Source: Marinifaba aquimaris (GTDB lineage: Bacteria > Pseudomonadota > Gammaproteobacteria > Enterobacterales > Alteromonadaceae). From it: a stretch of 64,000 nt of DNA. Positions within the stretch are counted from its first letter, which is position 1. Each line of letters starts with the position of its first letter. Under the pieces are notes generated by a model that was not told the DNA's origin, searched no databases, and saw nothing but the letters and a program-made list of their open reading frames with translations. The translations under genes were made by a program, and so were the position numbers. Of the stretch, positions 17,823 through 28,373 are shown piece after piece. The stretch is taken from assembly GCF_013328345.1 (NCBI RefSeq), contig NZ_JABULX010000018.1, positions 20,111 to 84,110 on the forward strand, in the 5' to 3' direction.

Positions 17823-19022
17823 ATGAGCTTATTAAAGTTTATTGAAAAAATTGAACCGCAATTTGAAAAAGGCGGTAAACACGAAAAGTGGTTTGCTTTA
17901 TACGAAGCAATCGCTACGGGTTTATTTACTCCTGGTTATGTAACTAAGGGTAAAACACACGTTCGTGACAGCATCGACTTAAAACGTATCATGATCACTG
18001 TATGGATGGCTGTATTCCCTGCAATGTTCTTCGGTATGTACAACGTTGGTTTACAAGCTGCTGAAGGCTTAGCTGCTGGCTACGCTTTAGCTGATACTTG
18101 GCAGGTTGCTATCTTCCATGCTTTAGGTGGTCAATTAACACCTGAATCAGGTTGGTTTAGCATGATGCTTTACGGTGCATGTTTCTTCTTACCTATCTAT
18201 GCTACTACGTTTATCGTCGGTGGTTTCTGGGAAGTACTTTTTGCTGCCGTTCGTAAACACGAAGTTAACGAAGGTTTCTTCGTAACATCAATTCTTTTCG
18301 CATTAATTCTTCCTGCAACTATTCCGTTATGGCAAGTTGCGTTAGGTATCACATTCGGTGTGGTTATTGCTAAAGAAGTATTTGGTGGTACAGGTAAGAA
18401 CTTCTTAAACCCTGCTTTAGCGGGCCGTGCTTTCTTATTCTTCGCTTACCCTGCAGAAATCTCAGGTGACACAGTTTGGGTTGCTTTAGATGGTTACTCA
18501 GGTGCGACTGCATTAAGTGCTGCTAACCAAGGTTTAGTTGACTACACAATGAATGCTGATTGGTGGAATGCGTTCTGGGGCTTCATCCCTGGTTCTGTTG
18601 GTGAAGTATCAACAGCTGCTATTTTACTAGGTGGTGCTTGGATCCTTTATAAAGGTATCGCATCTTGGCGTGTTGTTGTCGGTGTGTTCGGCGGTATGGT
18701 TGCAACCTCATTACTGTTCAATGCAATTGGTAGTGATACAAATGCAATGTTTGCAATGCCTTGGCATTGGCACTTTGTTATCGGTGGTTTTGCTTTCGGT
18801 ATGATGTTCATGGCGACTGACCCGGTAACTATGTCTTACACAAACAAAGCTAAATTCGCTTTCGGTGCTTTAGTGGGCGTCATGGTGGTGTTAGTTCGTG
18901 TAGTTAACCCTGCTTTCCCTGAAGGTATGATGTTAGCTATCTTATTCGCTAACTTATTTGCGCCATTGTTCGACTACTTTGTTGTTCAGTCAAACGTGAA
19001 ACGGAGACTTGCTCGTGGCTAG
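17823..19022 (+). CDS. nqrB: Na+-NQR subunit B
   Basis: The membrane core of the complex with about ten helices (399 residues). It carries covalently bound FMN through a threonine in the S-G-A-T motif of '[12 protein letters not shown]' (Thr229 here), and also holds riboflavin and the quinone site. The conserved '[15 protein letters not shown]' and '[14 protein letters not shown]' are present. The FMN is attached by ApbE, whose gene is not in this cluster. The 3' end overlaps nqrC by 8 bases. Confidence 0.97.
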   Translation: MSLLKFIEKIEPQFEKGGKHEKWFALYEAIATGLFTPGYVTKGKTHVRDSIDLKRIMITVWMAVFPAMFFGMYNVGLQAAEGLAAGYALADTWQVAIFHALGGQLTPESGWFSMMLYGACFFLPIYATTFIVGGFWEVLFAAVRKHEVNEGFFVTSILFALILPATIPLWQVALGITFGVVIAKEVFGGTGKNFLNPALAGRAFLFFAYPAEISGDTVWVALDGYSGATALSAANQGLVDYTMNADWWNAFWGFIPGSVGEVSTAAILLGGAWILYKGIASWRVVVGVFGGMVATSLLFNAIGSDTNAMFAMPWHWHFVIGGFAFGMMFMATDPVTMSYTNKAKFAFGALVGVMVVLVRVVNPAFPEGMMLAILFANLFAPLFDYFVVQSNVKRRLARG

Positions 19023-19782
19023 TAAAGAAACTTTTGGCAAAACGGTTGGTTTCGTTGTTGCCGTATGTTTAGTGTGCGCGGCATTGGTATCTGTTTCCGC
19101 TGTACAATTAAAACCATTACAAATAGCTAACAAGAAACTTGATAAGCAAACTAAAATCTTAGAAACAGCTGGTCTTTTAGAGACTGCTGGTAAAGATATT
19201 GACGGTACTTACAAGCAATTTGTTGAAGCTAAACTTATCGACTTAAGCACTGGTCAGTTCATCGAAGGTGATGCTGAAGGGTTTGACGAGCGTCGTGATG
19301 CTCGTGACCCTTCTAAGAGTGTTGTTCCTGCTGATGATATCGCTGGTCTTTCACGCCGTGCAAACAACGCAGTTGTTTATATTGTTCGTGATGGTGCAGG
19401 TGCGGTAGATACAATTATCTTACCTATCGTTGGTGCTGGTCTTTGGGACTTAATGTTCGGTTATGTTGGTTTAGAGTCTGACCTTAACACAGTTAAGAGT
19501 CTTGTTTATTCAGACCACAAAGAAACTCCGGGCTTAGGTGCTGAAATTCTTAACCCTAAATGGAAAGCTCTATGGCCTGGTAAGAAGTTATTCGATGACC
19601 AAAATAACATTGCAGTTACTATCGTAAAAGGTGGTGCTAAAGAAGGTGATGTTCACGGTGTTGATGGCTTATCTGGTGCTACATTAACGAGCCAAGGTGT
19701 TGAGCGTACATTACATTTCTGGTTAGGTAATGAAGGCTATGGCCCATTCATCACTAACTACCGCGCTGGAGGTCTTAACTAA
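19015..19782 (+). CDS. nqrC: Na+-NQR subunit C
   Basis: A membrane-anchored periplasmic subunit with one N-terminal helix (about 8-28) and a second covalent FMN on the last Thr of S-G-A-T in '[14 protein letters not shown]' (Thr223). I choose the GTG at 19015, since MASKETFGK matches the family start and GGAG lies 8 bases upstream. A TTG two codons earlier (19009) would also be in frame. The start lies inside the last codons of nqrB and the stop shares a base with the nqrD start, so translation is coupled. Length is 255 residues. Confidence 0.96.
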   Translation: MASKETFGKTVGFVVAVCLVCAALVSVSAVQLKPLQIANKKLDKQTKILETAGLLETAGKDIDGTYKQFVEAKLIDLSTGQFIEGDAEGFDERRDARDPSKSVVPADDIAGLSRRANNAVVYIVRDGAGAVDTIILPIVGAGLWDLMFGYVGLESDLNTVKSLVYSDHKETPGLGAEILNPKWKALWPGKKLFDDQNNIAVTIVKGGAKEGDVHGVDGLSGATLTSQGVERTLHFWLGNEGYGPFITNYRAGGLN

Positions 19783-20408
19783 TGAGCGATGCTAGCATGA
19801 AAAAAGTTGTCGCGAATCCAATCGTAGACAACAACCCAATTGCACTTCAAGTACTTGGTATTTGTTCTGCATTAGCGGTAACAAGTTCAATGGCGAATGC
19901 TTTAGTTATGACTATTGCGGTAGTTATAGTAACAGCGTTCTCTAACTTGTTTATCTCTATTATTCGTAACCATATTCCAGGTTCTGTACGTATCATCGTA
20001 CAAATGGCGATTATCGCATCTTTAGTAATCGTGGTAGACCAAGTGTTAAAAGCTTTCTCTTACCAATTGTCTAAAGAGCTTTCTGTATTCGTTGGCCTTA
20101 TCATTACAAACTGTATTGTAATGGGTCGTGCAGAAGCGTTTGCGATGAAAGAAAAGCCTGTAGTGAGCTTCTTTGATGGTATCGGTAACGGTTTAGGTTA
20201 CGGCCTAATCCTTATGTTGGTTGCATTCTTCCGTGAATTATTAGGTTTTGGTACATTATTCGGTATCGAAATTTTACCTTTAGTTCAAAACGGTGGTTGG
20301 TACCAAGCGAATGGTTTATTAGTATTACCATTCTCGTCATTCTTCATTATTGGTTTAATTATTTGGGCAATTCGCCAAATCAAACCAGATCAAGTAGAGA
20401 AGGGCTAA
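19782..20408 (+). CDS. nqrD: Na+-NQR subunit D
   Basis: An integral membrane subunit of 208 residues with six helices, homologous to NqrE and to RnfE. The conserved '[19 protein letters not shown]' and '[19 protein letters not shown]' are present; the Cys in [11 protein letters not shown] is a ligand of the 2Fe-2S cluster shared between NqrD and NqrE in the membrane. The start codon overlaps the nqrC stop by one base. Confidence 0.97.
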   Translation: MSDASMKKVVANPIVDNNPIALQVLGICSALAVTSSMANALVMTIAVVIVTAFSNLFISIIRNHIPGSVRIIVQMAIIASLVIVVDQVLKAFSYQLSKELSVFVGLIITNCIVMGRAEAFAMKEKPVVSFFDGIGNGLGYGLILMLVAFFRELLGFGTLFGIEILPLVQNGGWYQANGLLVLPFSSFFIIGLIIWAIRQIKPDQVEKG

Positions 20409-20412
20409 TCTA

Positions 20413-21036
20413 ATGGAACATTATTTAAGCTTATTTATTAAGACGATATTCATTGAGAACATCGCATTAAGCTTCTTCTTAGGTATGTGTACATTCCTTG
20501 CCGTATCTAAGAAAGTAAGCACAGCTATGGGTCTTGGTGTAGCTGTAGTAGTGGTACTTGGTATCGCTGTACCTGTTAACCAAATCATCTATCAATCTAT
20601 CTTAGCACCGGGTGCATTAGATGGCGTGTTAGGTATTACTGATCCAGCTGAATCAGTTGATTTAAGTTTCTTATCTTTCATTACCTTTATCGGTGTAATC
20701 GCTGCATTGGTACAGATTTTAGAAATGACCTTAGATAAGTACTTCCCACCTTTATACAACGCATTAGGGATCTTCTTACCTCTAATCACTGTAAACTGTG
20801 CGATTTTCGGTGCCGTATCATTCATGGTAGCGAAGAACTTAACGCTAAGTGAATCAGTGGTTTACGGTATCGGTTCAGGTATTGGTTGGGCACTAGCTAT
20901 CGTATTGTTAGCTGGTCTTCGTGAGAAAATGAAATACTCAGACGTGCCAGATGGCTTAAAAGGTTTAGGTATTACATTTATTACTACTGGATTGATGGCT
21001 TTCGGCTTTCTATCTTTTGGTGGTATCTCACTTTAA
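20413..21036 (+). CDS. nqrE: Na+-NQR subunit E
   Basis: An integral membrane subunit of 207 residues with six helices, inverted relative to NqrD and homologous to RnfA. The motif '[17 protein letters not shown]' holds the Cys that completes the intramembrane iron-sulfur centre, and '[15 protein letters not shown]' carries the counterpart Cys in the first half. The gene follows nqrD by four bases. Confidence 0.97.
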   Translation: MEHYLSLFIKTIFIENIALSFFLGMCTFLAVSKKVSTAMGLGVAVVVVLGIAVPVNQIIYQSILAPGALDGVLGITDPAESVDLSFLSFITFIGVIAALVQILEMTLDKYFPPLYNALGIFLPLITVNCAIFGAVSFMVAKNLTLSESVVYGIGSGIGWALAIVLLAGLREKMKYSDVPDGLKGLGITFITTGLMAFGFLSFGGISL

Positions 21037-21094
21037 GGTTAAACGTGATGGCGATGACCTCGCCATCTGTTGATAAGTATTAGAGGAAAAGTCG

Positions 21095-22318
21095 ATGGAA
21101 ATTATTCTCGGCGTATCTATGTTTACCGCGATAGTACTTGTTTTAGTTTTAGTCATTTTAGCGGCTAAATCTAAATTGGTATCTACTGGTGATATCACTA
21201 TCTCGATAAACGGTGATCCAGAAAAAGCAGTTACTGCCGCAGCCGGTGGTAAATTATTAGGCGTATTAGCTGATAAAGGTATCTTCATCCCATCTGCGTG
21301 TGGTGGTGGTGGTACATGTGGTCAGTGTCGTGTACACGTTCATTCAGGTGGTGGTGATATCTTACCAACTGAAGAAAGCCATATTACTAAGCGTGAAGCT
21401 AAAGAAGGCTGTCGCCTTTCATGTCAGGTTGCTGTTAAGCAAGACATGGATATTGAATTAGAAGAAGAAATCTTCGGTGTTCAACAGTGGGAATGTTCAG
21501 TTATCTCTAACGATAACAAAGCGACATTCATCAAAGAGCTTAAGCTTGCTATTCCTGATGGCGAATCTGTACCTTTCCGTGCAGGTGGTTACATTCAGAT
21601 CGAAGCACCAGCTCACCATGTTAAGTATAAAGACTTCGATATTCCTGAAGAATATCGTGGTGACTGGGAGCGTTTTGGCTTCTTTGATATCGAATCAAAA
21701 GTTGACGAAGATACATTACGTGCATACTCGATGGCTAACTATCCTGAAGAGGAAGGTATCATTATGCTTAACGTACGTATCGCGACGCCGCCGCCAAACA
21801 ACCTTTCATTACCAGCTGGTAAAATGTCTTCATTCATTTGGAGCTTAAAAGAAGGTGATAAAGTAACGATTTCTGGTCCATTTGGTGAGTTCTTCGCTAA
21901 AGAGACTGATAACGAAATGGTATTTATCGGTGGTGGTGCTGGTATGGCACCAATGCGTTCACACATTTTCGATCAGCTTAAGCGTCTTAACTCTAAGCGT
22001 AAGATCTCTTTCTGGTACGGTGCACGTTCATTACGTGAAATGTTCTATGAAGATGACTTTAACGGCTTAGCAGCTGAAAACGACAACTTCAATTGGCATG
22101 TTGCCCTATCTGATCCACAACCAGAAGATAACTGGGAAGGTCTGACAGGCTTCATTCATAACGTTCTTTATGAAAACTACTTACGTGATCATGAAGCACC
22201 AGAAGATTGTGAATACTACATGTGTGGTCCACCTATGATGAACGCAGCCGTAATTGGTATGCTTAAAGACTTAGGTGTAGAAGACGAAAACATCTTATTA
22301 GATGACTTCGGTGGTTAA
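21095..22318 (+). CDS. nqrF: Na+-NQR subunit F (NADH-oxidising FAD/2Fe-2S subunit)
   Basis: The electron entry subunit of 407 residues. An N-terminal membrane helix (about 2-24) is followed by a plant-type 2Fe-2S domain with ligands Cys69, Cys75, Cys78 and Cys110 ('[10 protein letters not shown]' and 'GCRLSCQ'). A ferredoxin-reductase module follows, with the FAD motif RAYSMANYP and NADH-binding '[16 protein letters not shown]' and '[11 protein letters not shown]'. The C-terminus DDFGG is typical. AGAGG precedes the ATG. A terminator follows directly; neither nqrM nor apbE is next to it. Confidence 0.97.
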   Translation: MEIILGVSMFTAIVLVLVLVILAAKSKLVSTGDITISINGDPEKAVTAAAGGKLLGVLADKGIFIPSACGGGGTCGQCRVHVHSGGGDILPTEESHITKREAKEGCRLSCQVAVKQDMDIELEEEIFGVQQWECSVISNDNKATFIKELKLAIPDGESVPFRAGGYIQIEAPAHHVKYKDFDIPEEYRGDWERFGFFDIESKVDEDTLRAYSMANYPEEEGIIMLNVRIATPPPNNLSLPAGKMSSFIWSLKEGDKVTISGPFGEFFAKETDNEMVFIGGGAGMAPMRSHIFDQLKRLNSKRKISFWYGARSLREMFYEDDFNGLAAENDNFNWHVALSDPQPEDNWEGLTGFIHNVLYENYLRDHEAPEDCEYYMCGPPMMNAAVIGMLKDLGVEDENILLDDFGG

Positions 22319-22340
22319 ATTAAGCCTTTACTGACTACTA

Positions 22341-22370
22341 AAAAAGCCGCGCTGAAATCGCGGCTTTTTT
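22341..22370 (+). terminator. Intrinsic terminator of the nqr operon
   Basis: A stem AAAAAGCCGCG/CGCGGCTTTTT (22341-22351, 22359-22369) with a 7-base loop and a terminal T-run. Confidence 0.93.
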
Positions 22371-22448
22371 GATCGTGTAAACGCATGGCTACAAAAGCAT
22401 TAAATTGATAATATGAGCACTAATCAGGGATGACATTATTAATGAACA

Positions 22449-25400
22449 ATGCGTTGTAGTTTACTGTTATTAATCAGTTTATTTTTCTTTTCTCAGCAAG
22501 TCAGTGCACAAATTCAACACTATTTTGAATCATATTCAATAGAGCAAGGCTTATCACAAACGTCTGCCACTTGTTTTGTGGAGGATAATCAAGGCTTCCT
22601 TTGGATAGGTACCCAAGGAGGTTTAAATCGGTTTGACGGCTATGAAATTACAGTATTTAAAAACAATAGTAGCGAGCATGCTATTTCAGGTAATTGGATC
22701 ACCAGTTGTATAAAAGACAATCTAGGACGATTATTTTTTTCAACTGCAAATAACGGCATTAGTCTCTACCTACCAGAATCACAATCTTTTTCTCATTTCC
22801 TGACCGCAGAGTTATTGGGTGATGAAGACGCTTCACAATCTGCTATTTGGGCACTTAACTTTGTAAATGAGCGCTTAATTGCTGCAAGTGCTTCTGGGGC
22901 ACTTTTTGTATTTAATTATCAAACTGAACAATTTGAAAAACTAAAAATTACTACAGGGCACAAGGTCAATAGGATTATTTTAGCTAATGCTAATCAAGTT
23001 TTACTTGCGACGGATAAAGGCTTGTATCAAGTTTCTGAAGACCTGCAAAGTATCCAATTTGTTGATGAAACAGAAGGTTTAAGTATTTCTGATGTAGGTA
23101 TTGATAAGTATAGTGACAACCTATTATTAGCAACGAGAAAGGGCTTATACACATTATCTGATCATACCCTCGACAGGTTCGAGTTACTCAAAGATGAATC
23201 CACGACTTGGTTTACGCAAATATTCACCGATGATCAGGAAAACCGATTCTTTTCTACATATGGTAAAGGCTATTATAAGCTTGATACGGAAGGTAAGCTT
23301 GTACTGATTCAGTCAGATAACACCGCCGTAAATAGCCTGAGTAATAACTACTTATTTGGTATTTATCAAGATAGTCAGCGAAACCTTTGGGTTGGCACTG
23401 ATGGTGGGGGAGTCAATTTACTTAAAGCTAAACGCAGCCTATTGCCTCACTACAAGCAAAGGACAAAGAGTGAGGCTACTTTGTCTCATAACTTTATTCG
23501 TACATTAAAGTTTGATGTCGATGGTGGTCTTTGGCTAGGCACACGTAAAGGGTTAAATTACACTCGTGATAATCTTGTTTTCGAGCAGTTTTTAGCTGAT
23601 GGGCAGCCAGGTTCATTATTAAACGATCATATATTTAGTTTACTGCAAGCGTCAGACAAAAAAATTTGGGTGGGTACTTACGGCGAAGGTTTAGCCCTAT
23701 TTAACCCAGATACTCGACATTTTCAGCATTTTTCCAATAGAGAAGGCAATGTAAATTTTTCAGCAGATCGTATTTATGCGATAGCAGAAGCAAAAGATAA
23801 TACGCTTTGGTTAGGGACTAACAAAGGTTTAACCCGATTTAACCCTAAAACGATGAAAACGAGCATTTTCCAAGCTAATAGCAGTGAAGCAAGCCTTAGC
23901 CAAAATACTGTATTTAGTTTATTAGTTGACGATGAAAACCTTTGGGTAGGTACACGTGGCGGTTTAAATTTTTTCAATCAGCAAACCGGTCAATTTACGG
24001 TTATCAATAATCGGACTGATCCTCAAATCACTGACAATATGGTGATTTCACTACTCAAAGAAAATAACGAAACCCTCTGGATTGGGACGATGCAAGGGCT
24101 TAATCGTTTAGATTTAACCACTAATCAGATTATCCAATTTACAGAACAAGATGGCTTGCCTAATGACAATATTTTCGCTTTGGAAGTGGATCAACAAGGT
24201 TATATTTGGGCTAGTACCAATAAAGGTTTAGTAAAAATTGATCCAGAATCATTTTCCATGCAAGGCTTTGGTTTATCCGATGGTATACAAGCAAATCAAT
24301 TTTTATTAGGTGCATCGAGTAAAAATAGGCAAGGTAGAATTACATTTGCTGGGGTTAATGGCTACAACATCTTTGAACCTGAAATACTGATAAATTCAGG
24401 TTTTGAACAACTTGAACAATCTCATCCGGTGATCACTGACTTTTCCGTTTTCAATAAAAGTCAGATTAACCTGACATCCAATACCTATTTTGATGGTGCA
24501 ATTGATAAAGCAAATTTACTGAAACTCGGCTACAAAGATAGACTGTTTAGTTTGAAGTTTTCGTTTTTAAACTTCTCTGATAGTGAAAAAATCACTTATC
24601 TTTATAGGTTAAAAGGATTTGATGACCAGTGGCTTAGTGCTGATAGTAGTCGCTACGCAACGTTTAGTAATATTCCTGCTGGCCAATATCAATTTGAAGT
24701 TAAAGCTTTATTAAATGGTTTAGTTTCTGAAACAAAAGTACTCGCAGTCACGATTGATAGTGCACCTTGGGCAACGCCATGGGCGTACTTGTTGTATTTT
24801 GGTTTTACGGCGTCTCTTTTTATTTTTATCTTAAGGCTTTATCTAAAAAAGAAAAACGCTGAAAAGGCATCAGAAATAGCTAATGAAATGGTGTTGGCAA
24901 AGCAAACGCTGCTCGATAATGTATCACACGAGTTTAAAACGCCATTAACACTTATTCTCTCGCCCTTACAGTTAGTTAAAAAACAATTGCAATCCGCTGA
25001 GCAATTAAAAACACTTCACACCATAGAGCGCAATGCTGTTCGATTACTCAATATGGTTGAGCAAATGCTCGAGCTTGCAAAATATCAGCAGCAATTACCC
25101 ACTGAGAAGGTTTACCAGGCTGGTTCCCCTATTTTAAAATTCATTGCTCAGTCATTCGAACCTTTGGCACGGCAAAAAAATATTGAATTCAGTTTTGAAA
25201 ATTCAAAAGATATTGCTGTGTTATTACCTAAAGATAGTCTCGAAACTATTCTAGTTAACTTACTTTCAAATGCTTTTAAATATACGGAAAGTGGAGGGAA
25301 GGTAACACTATCTACATTCGTTAAGTTAGTACCTAATTCAGAGCATAATCAGCTTGAACTGGTTGTTCAAGATAATGGTGAGGGCATCTCTAAAGAGGCT

Positions 25401-26498
25401 CAGGCAACCATTTTTGAGCGTTTTTCTCGTGATAGCCGTTTAAATTATAAAGTATCTGGTACGGGGTTAGGGTTAAATTTAGTTAAAGAGATTGTAGAAA
25501 ATCATCAAGGTGTTATCGAGCTTGAATCTGAACACGGTCAAGGCACACGGGTTGTCGTTAGCTTACCCTGCTACGAGTTAGACAAAGTCGAAAGTGAATT
25601 AACCGGATATGAAATATCCAAACCCGATTGGGGGCAAAAGGCAGGTTTTGATTTACCGGAGCCTGTTACTGATGAAAAAACTCAAAAGCTGCTTCCATCA
25701 GATAAAAAGCATTTACTTATTATTGATGATAACCCTGATATACGGAATCATTTATCGGACTTATTAAATACTCAGTACCACATAAATCTAGCTTGTGATG
25801 GCGAAGAGGGGGTTGAACTTGCATTAACAACAAGCCCTGACTGTATTATTTGTGATGTGATGATGCCAAAACTAGATGGTTACCAGCTCGTGAGTCAGCT
25901 TAGGGCAGATATTTTAACAAGTCATATTCCTATTTTAATGCTATCAGCAAAAAGTGATTTAGATAGTCAGTTAAAAGGTCTAACGCTACTCGCTGATGAT
26001 TATTTAACTAAACCTTTCCAACCTCAAGAGTTATCTCTGAGGTTAGAGCGCCTGCTGAGTATTCGAAGTTTGATTGCCAAGCAAATTCAGCAGCAAATGA
26101 TTGGTTTTCGCAATAATACCACTAGAAAGCTCGAGGTGACTGGTGGTCATAATGATGTTTTAAATATTAAAGACCAACAATTTATTGAGCATTTAAACCG
26201 CTTAATTGAGCAACACCACGGCAATGCCGTTTATAATATTGAGCAATTGGCCAATGATATGTGCTTGAGTGTTCGAGCTTTACAGTTGAAAACAAAGGCA
26301 CTGCTAGCGGTCACACCTAACGAGTATTTACGTCAATACAGACTTGAGCAGGCTAAGTACTTAATTACTCACTCTAAACTCAATATCGGAGAAATAGCCG
26401 ATAGAACGGGTTTTAGCTCTGCAAATTATTTTGCTCGCTGTTTTAGAGCCATGAATAACTGCACCGCTGCTCAATATCGAGAGCAGTACAGTGAATAA
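22449..26498 (+). CDS. Hybrid two-component system: propeller sensor, histidine kinase, receiver and AraC regulator in one chain
   Basis: A 1349-residue one-piece signalling protein. A signal peptide (about 1-20) leads into a periplasmic two-component-regulator propeller with at least eight repeats of the W-[LIV]-G-T-x-x-G type (for example LWIGTQGGLNRF, IWVGTYGEGL). A Y_Y_Y domain follows (about 700-775) and then one membrane helix (about 777-798). The cytoplasmic part has HisKA with His827 in VSHEFKTP, a HATPase domain with N-box NLLSNAFKY, DNGEGIS and GTGLGLN, a receiver with Asp1136 in CDVMMPKLDGY and Lys in DDYLTKPF, and a C-terminal AraC-type DNA-binding domain. Such proteins usually sense oligosaccharides and switch on polysaccharide-use genes. 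No such genes are adjacent. Confidence 0.95.
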   Translation: MRCSLLLLISLFFFSQQVSAQIQHYFESYSIEQGLSQTSATCFVEDNQGFLWIGTQGGLNRFDGYEITVFKNNSSEHAISGNWITSCIKDNLGRLFFSTANNGISLYLPESQSFSHFLTAELLGDEDASQSAIWALNFVNERLIAASASGALFVFNYQTEQFEKLKITTGHKVNRIILANANQVLLATDKGLYQVSEDLQSIQFVDETEGLSISDVGIDKYSDNLLLATRKGLYTLSDHTLDRFELLKDESTTWFTQIFTDDQENRFFSTYGKGYYKLDTEGKLVLIQSDNTAVNSLSNNYLFGIYQDSQRNLWVGTDGGGVNLLKAKRSLLPHYKQRTKSEATLSHNFIRTLKFDVDGGLWLGTRKGLNYTRDNLVFEQFLADGQPGSLLNDHIFSLLQASDKKIWVGTYGEGLALFNPDTRHFQHFSNREGNVNFSADRIYAIAEAKDNTLWLGTNKGLTRFNPKTMKTSIFQANSSEASLSQNTVFSLLVDDENLWVGTRGGLNFFNQQTGQFTVINNRTDPQITDNMVISLLKENNETLWIGTMQGLNRLDLTTNQIIQFTEQDGLPNDNIFALEVDQQGYIWASTNKGLVKIDPESFSMQGFGLSDGIQANQFLLGASSKNRQGRITFAGVNGYNIFEPEILINSGFEQLEQSHPVITDFSVFNKSQINLTSNTYFDGAIDKANLLKLGYKDRLFSLKFSFLNFSDSEKITYLYRLKGFDDQWLSADSSRYATFSNIPAGQYQFEVKALLNGLVSETKVLAVTIDSAPWATPWAYLLYFGFTASLFIFILRLYLKKKNAEKASEIANEMVLAKQTLLDNVSHEFKTPLTLILSPLQLVKKQLQSAEQLKTLHTIERNAVRLLNMVEQMLELAKYQQQLPTEKVYQAGSPILKFIAQSFEPLARQKNIEFSFENSKDIAVLLPKDSLETILVNLLSNAFKYTESGGKVTLSTFVKLVPNSEHNQLELVVQDNGEGISKEAQATIFERFSRDSRLNYKVSGTGLGLNLVKEIVENHQGVIELESEHGQGTRVVVSLPCYELDKVESELTGYEISKPDWGQKAGFDLPEPVTDEKTQKLLPSDKKHLLIIDDNPDIRNHLSDLLNTQYHINLACDGEEGVELALTTSPDCIICDVMMPKLDGYQLVSQLRADILTSHIPILMLSAKSDLDSQLKGLTLLADDYLTKPFQPQELSLRLERLLSIRSLIAKQIQQQMIGFRNNTTRKLEVTGGHNDVLNIKDQQFIEHLNRLIEQHHGNAVYNIEQLANDMCLSVRALQLKTKALLAVTPNEYLRQYRLEQAKYLITHSKLNIGEIADRTGFSSANYFARCFRAMNNCTAAQYREQYSE

Positions 26499-26662
26499 AT
26501 CAATTTTTCGCAAATGTGATACTAAGCTTTCGTATCTGTACTAACGATTGATCCCTCCTTTTCTGTATATTTTTACTCCATTAAGCCCGTGCACTTATAA
26601 CAAAGCGCTGTGGAATAGCACATAAGCGGGTTGGTAATTTAAACATAGATAAAGGAGCTATC

Positions 26663-27820
26663 ATGAAAGTGATAAAATCTAAGTTAGCCTTATTAGCACT
26701 CGCAACGACGTCTTTGATTGCGTGTTCAAGCACGTCAACAACTGTGACATCTGAACCAGCCGAGAAAAATATCAATCAGGTACAGCAAGAAGATGCAAAT
26801 GGCTTAAAAGCAAGAGTTGCCGTTGCTCGCTTTACTGACAAATCTAATAACCGTCATTGGTGGAGTAAAGAGATCGGTGATGGCATGGCAGATCAATTAA
26901 CAACGGCTTTAGTACAAACCAATCGCTTTATTGTTTTAGAACGCGCTAATCTTGATGTCGTTCTTGCGGAGCAAGATCTCGCTGTTGCTGGTCGTGTCAG
27001 TTCATCAACTGCGGCTGCTTATGGTGAAATTGAGGGAGCCGAAATTGTAGTGCTTGCCTCTGTGACAGAATTCTCTGATGACAACTCTGGTGCTCGTGTT
27101 GGAGGAAGTGGCTTTTTAGGCGACATGGTTCAATCCGTATCTGCTGGTTTTAAAGGCACGCATATGGCAATTGATTTACGCTTAGTTGATACTCGTACTT
27201 CACGCATTTTATCGGTTGCAAGTGTTGAAGGAGGCAGTAAAGATTTTAACTTATCTGCTGCTGCTTATAATTTTGGGGGCTCTTTAGTCGGTTCAAATAT
27301 CAGTGGGTGGTCTAATACGCCTAAAGAAAAAGCATTAAGGGAAGTGATCAGTAAAGCTGTCGAACATATGCTCAAGCAAATACCTGATACATACTACCGT
27401 TACACGCCTGATAATCAATTAGCTGCTGGGGCAACGCCGCCTCCCGCACTTAAAAAGTCAGTTTCAGTTGCACCTAAAAAAGCACCACCAGTCAATACGA
27501 ATCGTCCTTTAACACAATATGAGCGCCATGATGTTGCCATGGCTCAAGGTCAATTATATTGTTTAGGGTATCTCGATGATGACCAGGAAGATGGTCACTA
27601 TACGCCTGAAACCATTGCCGCAATTGAGCGTTTTCAGGGCCATAATGAATTAACTGTTACTGGTCGCGTTGATGATATTACACTCAGATCGCTAAATGAC
27701 ACTAACTGTATGGGGAAAAGTATTGCAAAAGGCTTTGAATCCTTAGGACAGATTTTTGGCGGGGCAAGTCGTGAGATGCACCAAGAAAATAAAGCGAAAT
27801 TGGAACAAACTAACAAGTAA
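26663..27820 (+). CDS. CsgG-like lipoprotein with C-terminal peptidoglycan-binding domain
   Basis: The signal ends in the lipobox SLIACS, so it is a lipoprotein, probably of the outer membrane. Residues about 45-240 match the CsgG/HfaB-type fold: 'RVAVARFTDKSN', 'GMADQLTTALVQTNRFIVLER' and 'GAEIVVLASVTEF', then 'DLRLVDTRTSRILSVASVEG'. After a Pro/Lys-rich linker, a PG_binding_1-type domain follows, containing 'DVAMAQGQLYCLGYLDD' and 'YTPETIAAIERFQ'. CsgG forms the curli export pore, but no curli genes are here, and many relatives lack a known function. GGAG sits before the ATG, and a terminator follows. A surface-anchoring or envelope role is inference. Confidence 0.85.
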   Translation: MKVIKSKLALLALATTSLIACSSTSTTVTSEPAEKNINQVQQEDANGLKARVAVARFTDKSNNRHWWSKEIGDGMADQLTTALVQTNRFIVLERANLDVVLAEQDLAVAGRVSSSTAAAYGEIEGAEIVVLASVTEFSDDNSGARVGGSGFLGDMVQSVSAGFKGTHMAIDLRLVDTRTSRILSVASVEGGSKDFNLSAAAYNFGGSLVGSNISGWSNTPKEKALREVISKAVEHMLKQIPDTYYRYTPDNQLAAGATPPPALKKSVSVAPKKAPPVNTNRPLTQYERHDVAMAQGQLYCLGYLDDDQEDGHYTPETIAAIERFQGHNELTVTGRVDDITLRSLNDTNCMGKSIAKGFESLGQIFGGASREMHQENKAKLEQTNK

Positions 27821-27826
27821 CATTGC

Positions 27827-27857
27827 AAAAGCGAGTCGTTAAAAGACTCGCTTTTTT
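27827..27857. terminator. Bidirectional terminator between convergent genes
   Basis: A stem AAAAGCGAGTC/GACTCGCTTTT with loop GTTAAAA and a T-run on the plus strand; the A-run supplies the T-run for the minus-strand gene that ends at 27864. Confidence 0.9.
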
Positions 27858-27863
27858 CTTTGA

Positions 27864-28373
27864 CTATTTGTATTGCTCTAATAGCGTTTTATCAAATTGC
27901 TCCACCTGAATGTCTAAATTTAAATCTGCTATTTTCTCTTCTAACACCGATAACTTTCTATTTAGCTCGCTCATTGTGATGGTATTGTCATCCAACTGAT
28001 AAACTTGCATCGAGCCTTTATAGCTAAATAGCGTGATTAACAAAGCATCTCTTTCATTGTTATCAGCTGCTTGTTGAATTTTAGTGTTCTGACGAGTGAT
28101 AAGGTTAAGTACTTGCTTTAAATCCCATACGTATTTGATTTCGGTTAAGTAATCGTGGTGCTGATATTTTTTCAATATTTGAACAATGATAATAACCGCT
28201 GCCGCTACGCCCGCTAAATTATGCCAAAAATGAGTGCCTTCTCTATCTGTAAATAAATAGATAGCAGTAGTGGATATACCCAGAGATAAGGCGGTTAAAA
28301 GGATAATACAGCCGATAATGACTCGGTTTAAATGTTTGCGATAACGCGCTTTGTTGATTTGCTTTAACTGCAC
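27864..28373 (-). CDS. DUF3087-like membrane protein
   Basis: A 169-residue protein starting 'MQLKQINKARYRKHLN', which I recognise as the opening of the DUF3087 family of marine gammaproteobacteria. It has two membrane helices (about 17-40 and 50-67) with a short periplasmic loop, then a cytoplasmic helical and partly coiled-coil region ('LSVLEEKIADLNLDIQVE'). The function of the family is unknown. It is monocistronic, convergent with the CsgG-like gene and divergent from the ABC operon. Confidence 0.75.
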   Translation of the reverse strand: MQLKQINKARYRKHLNRVIIGCIILLTALSLGISTTAIYLFTDREGTHFWHNLAGVAAAVIIIVQILKKYQHHDYLTEIKYVWDLKQVLNLITRQNTKIQQAADNNERDALLITLFSYKGSMQVYQLDDNTITMSELNRKLSVLEEKIADLNLDIQVEQFDKTLLEQYK

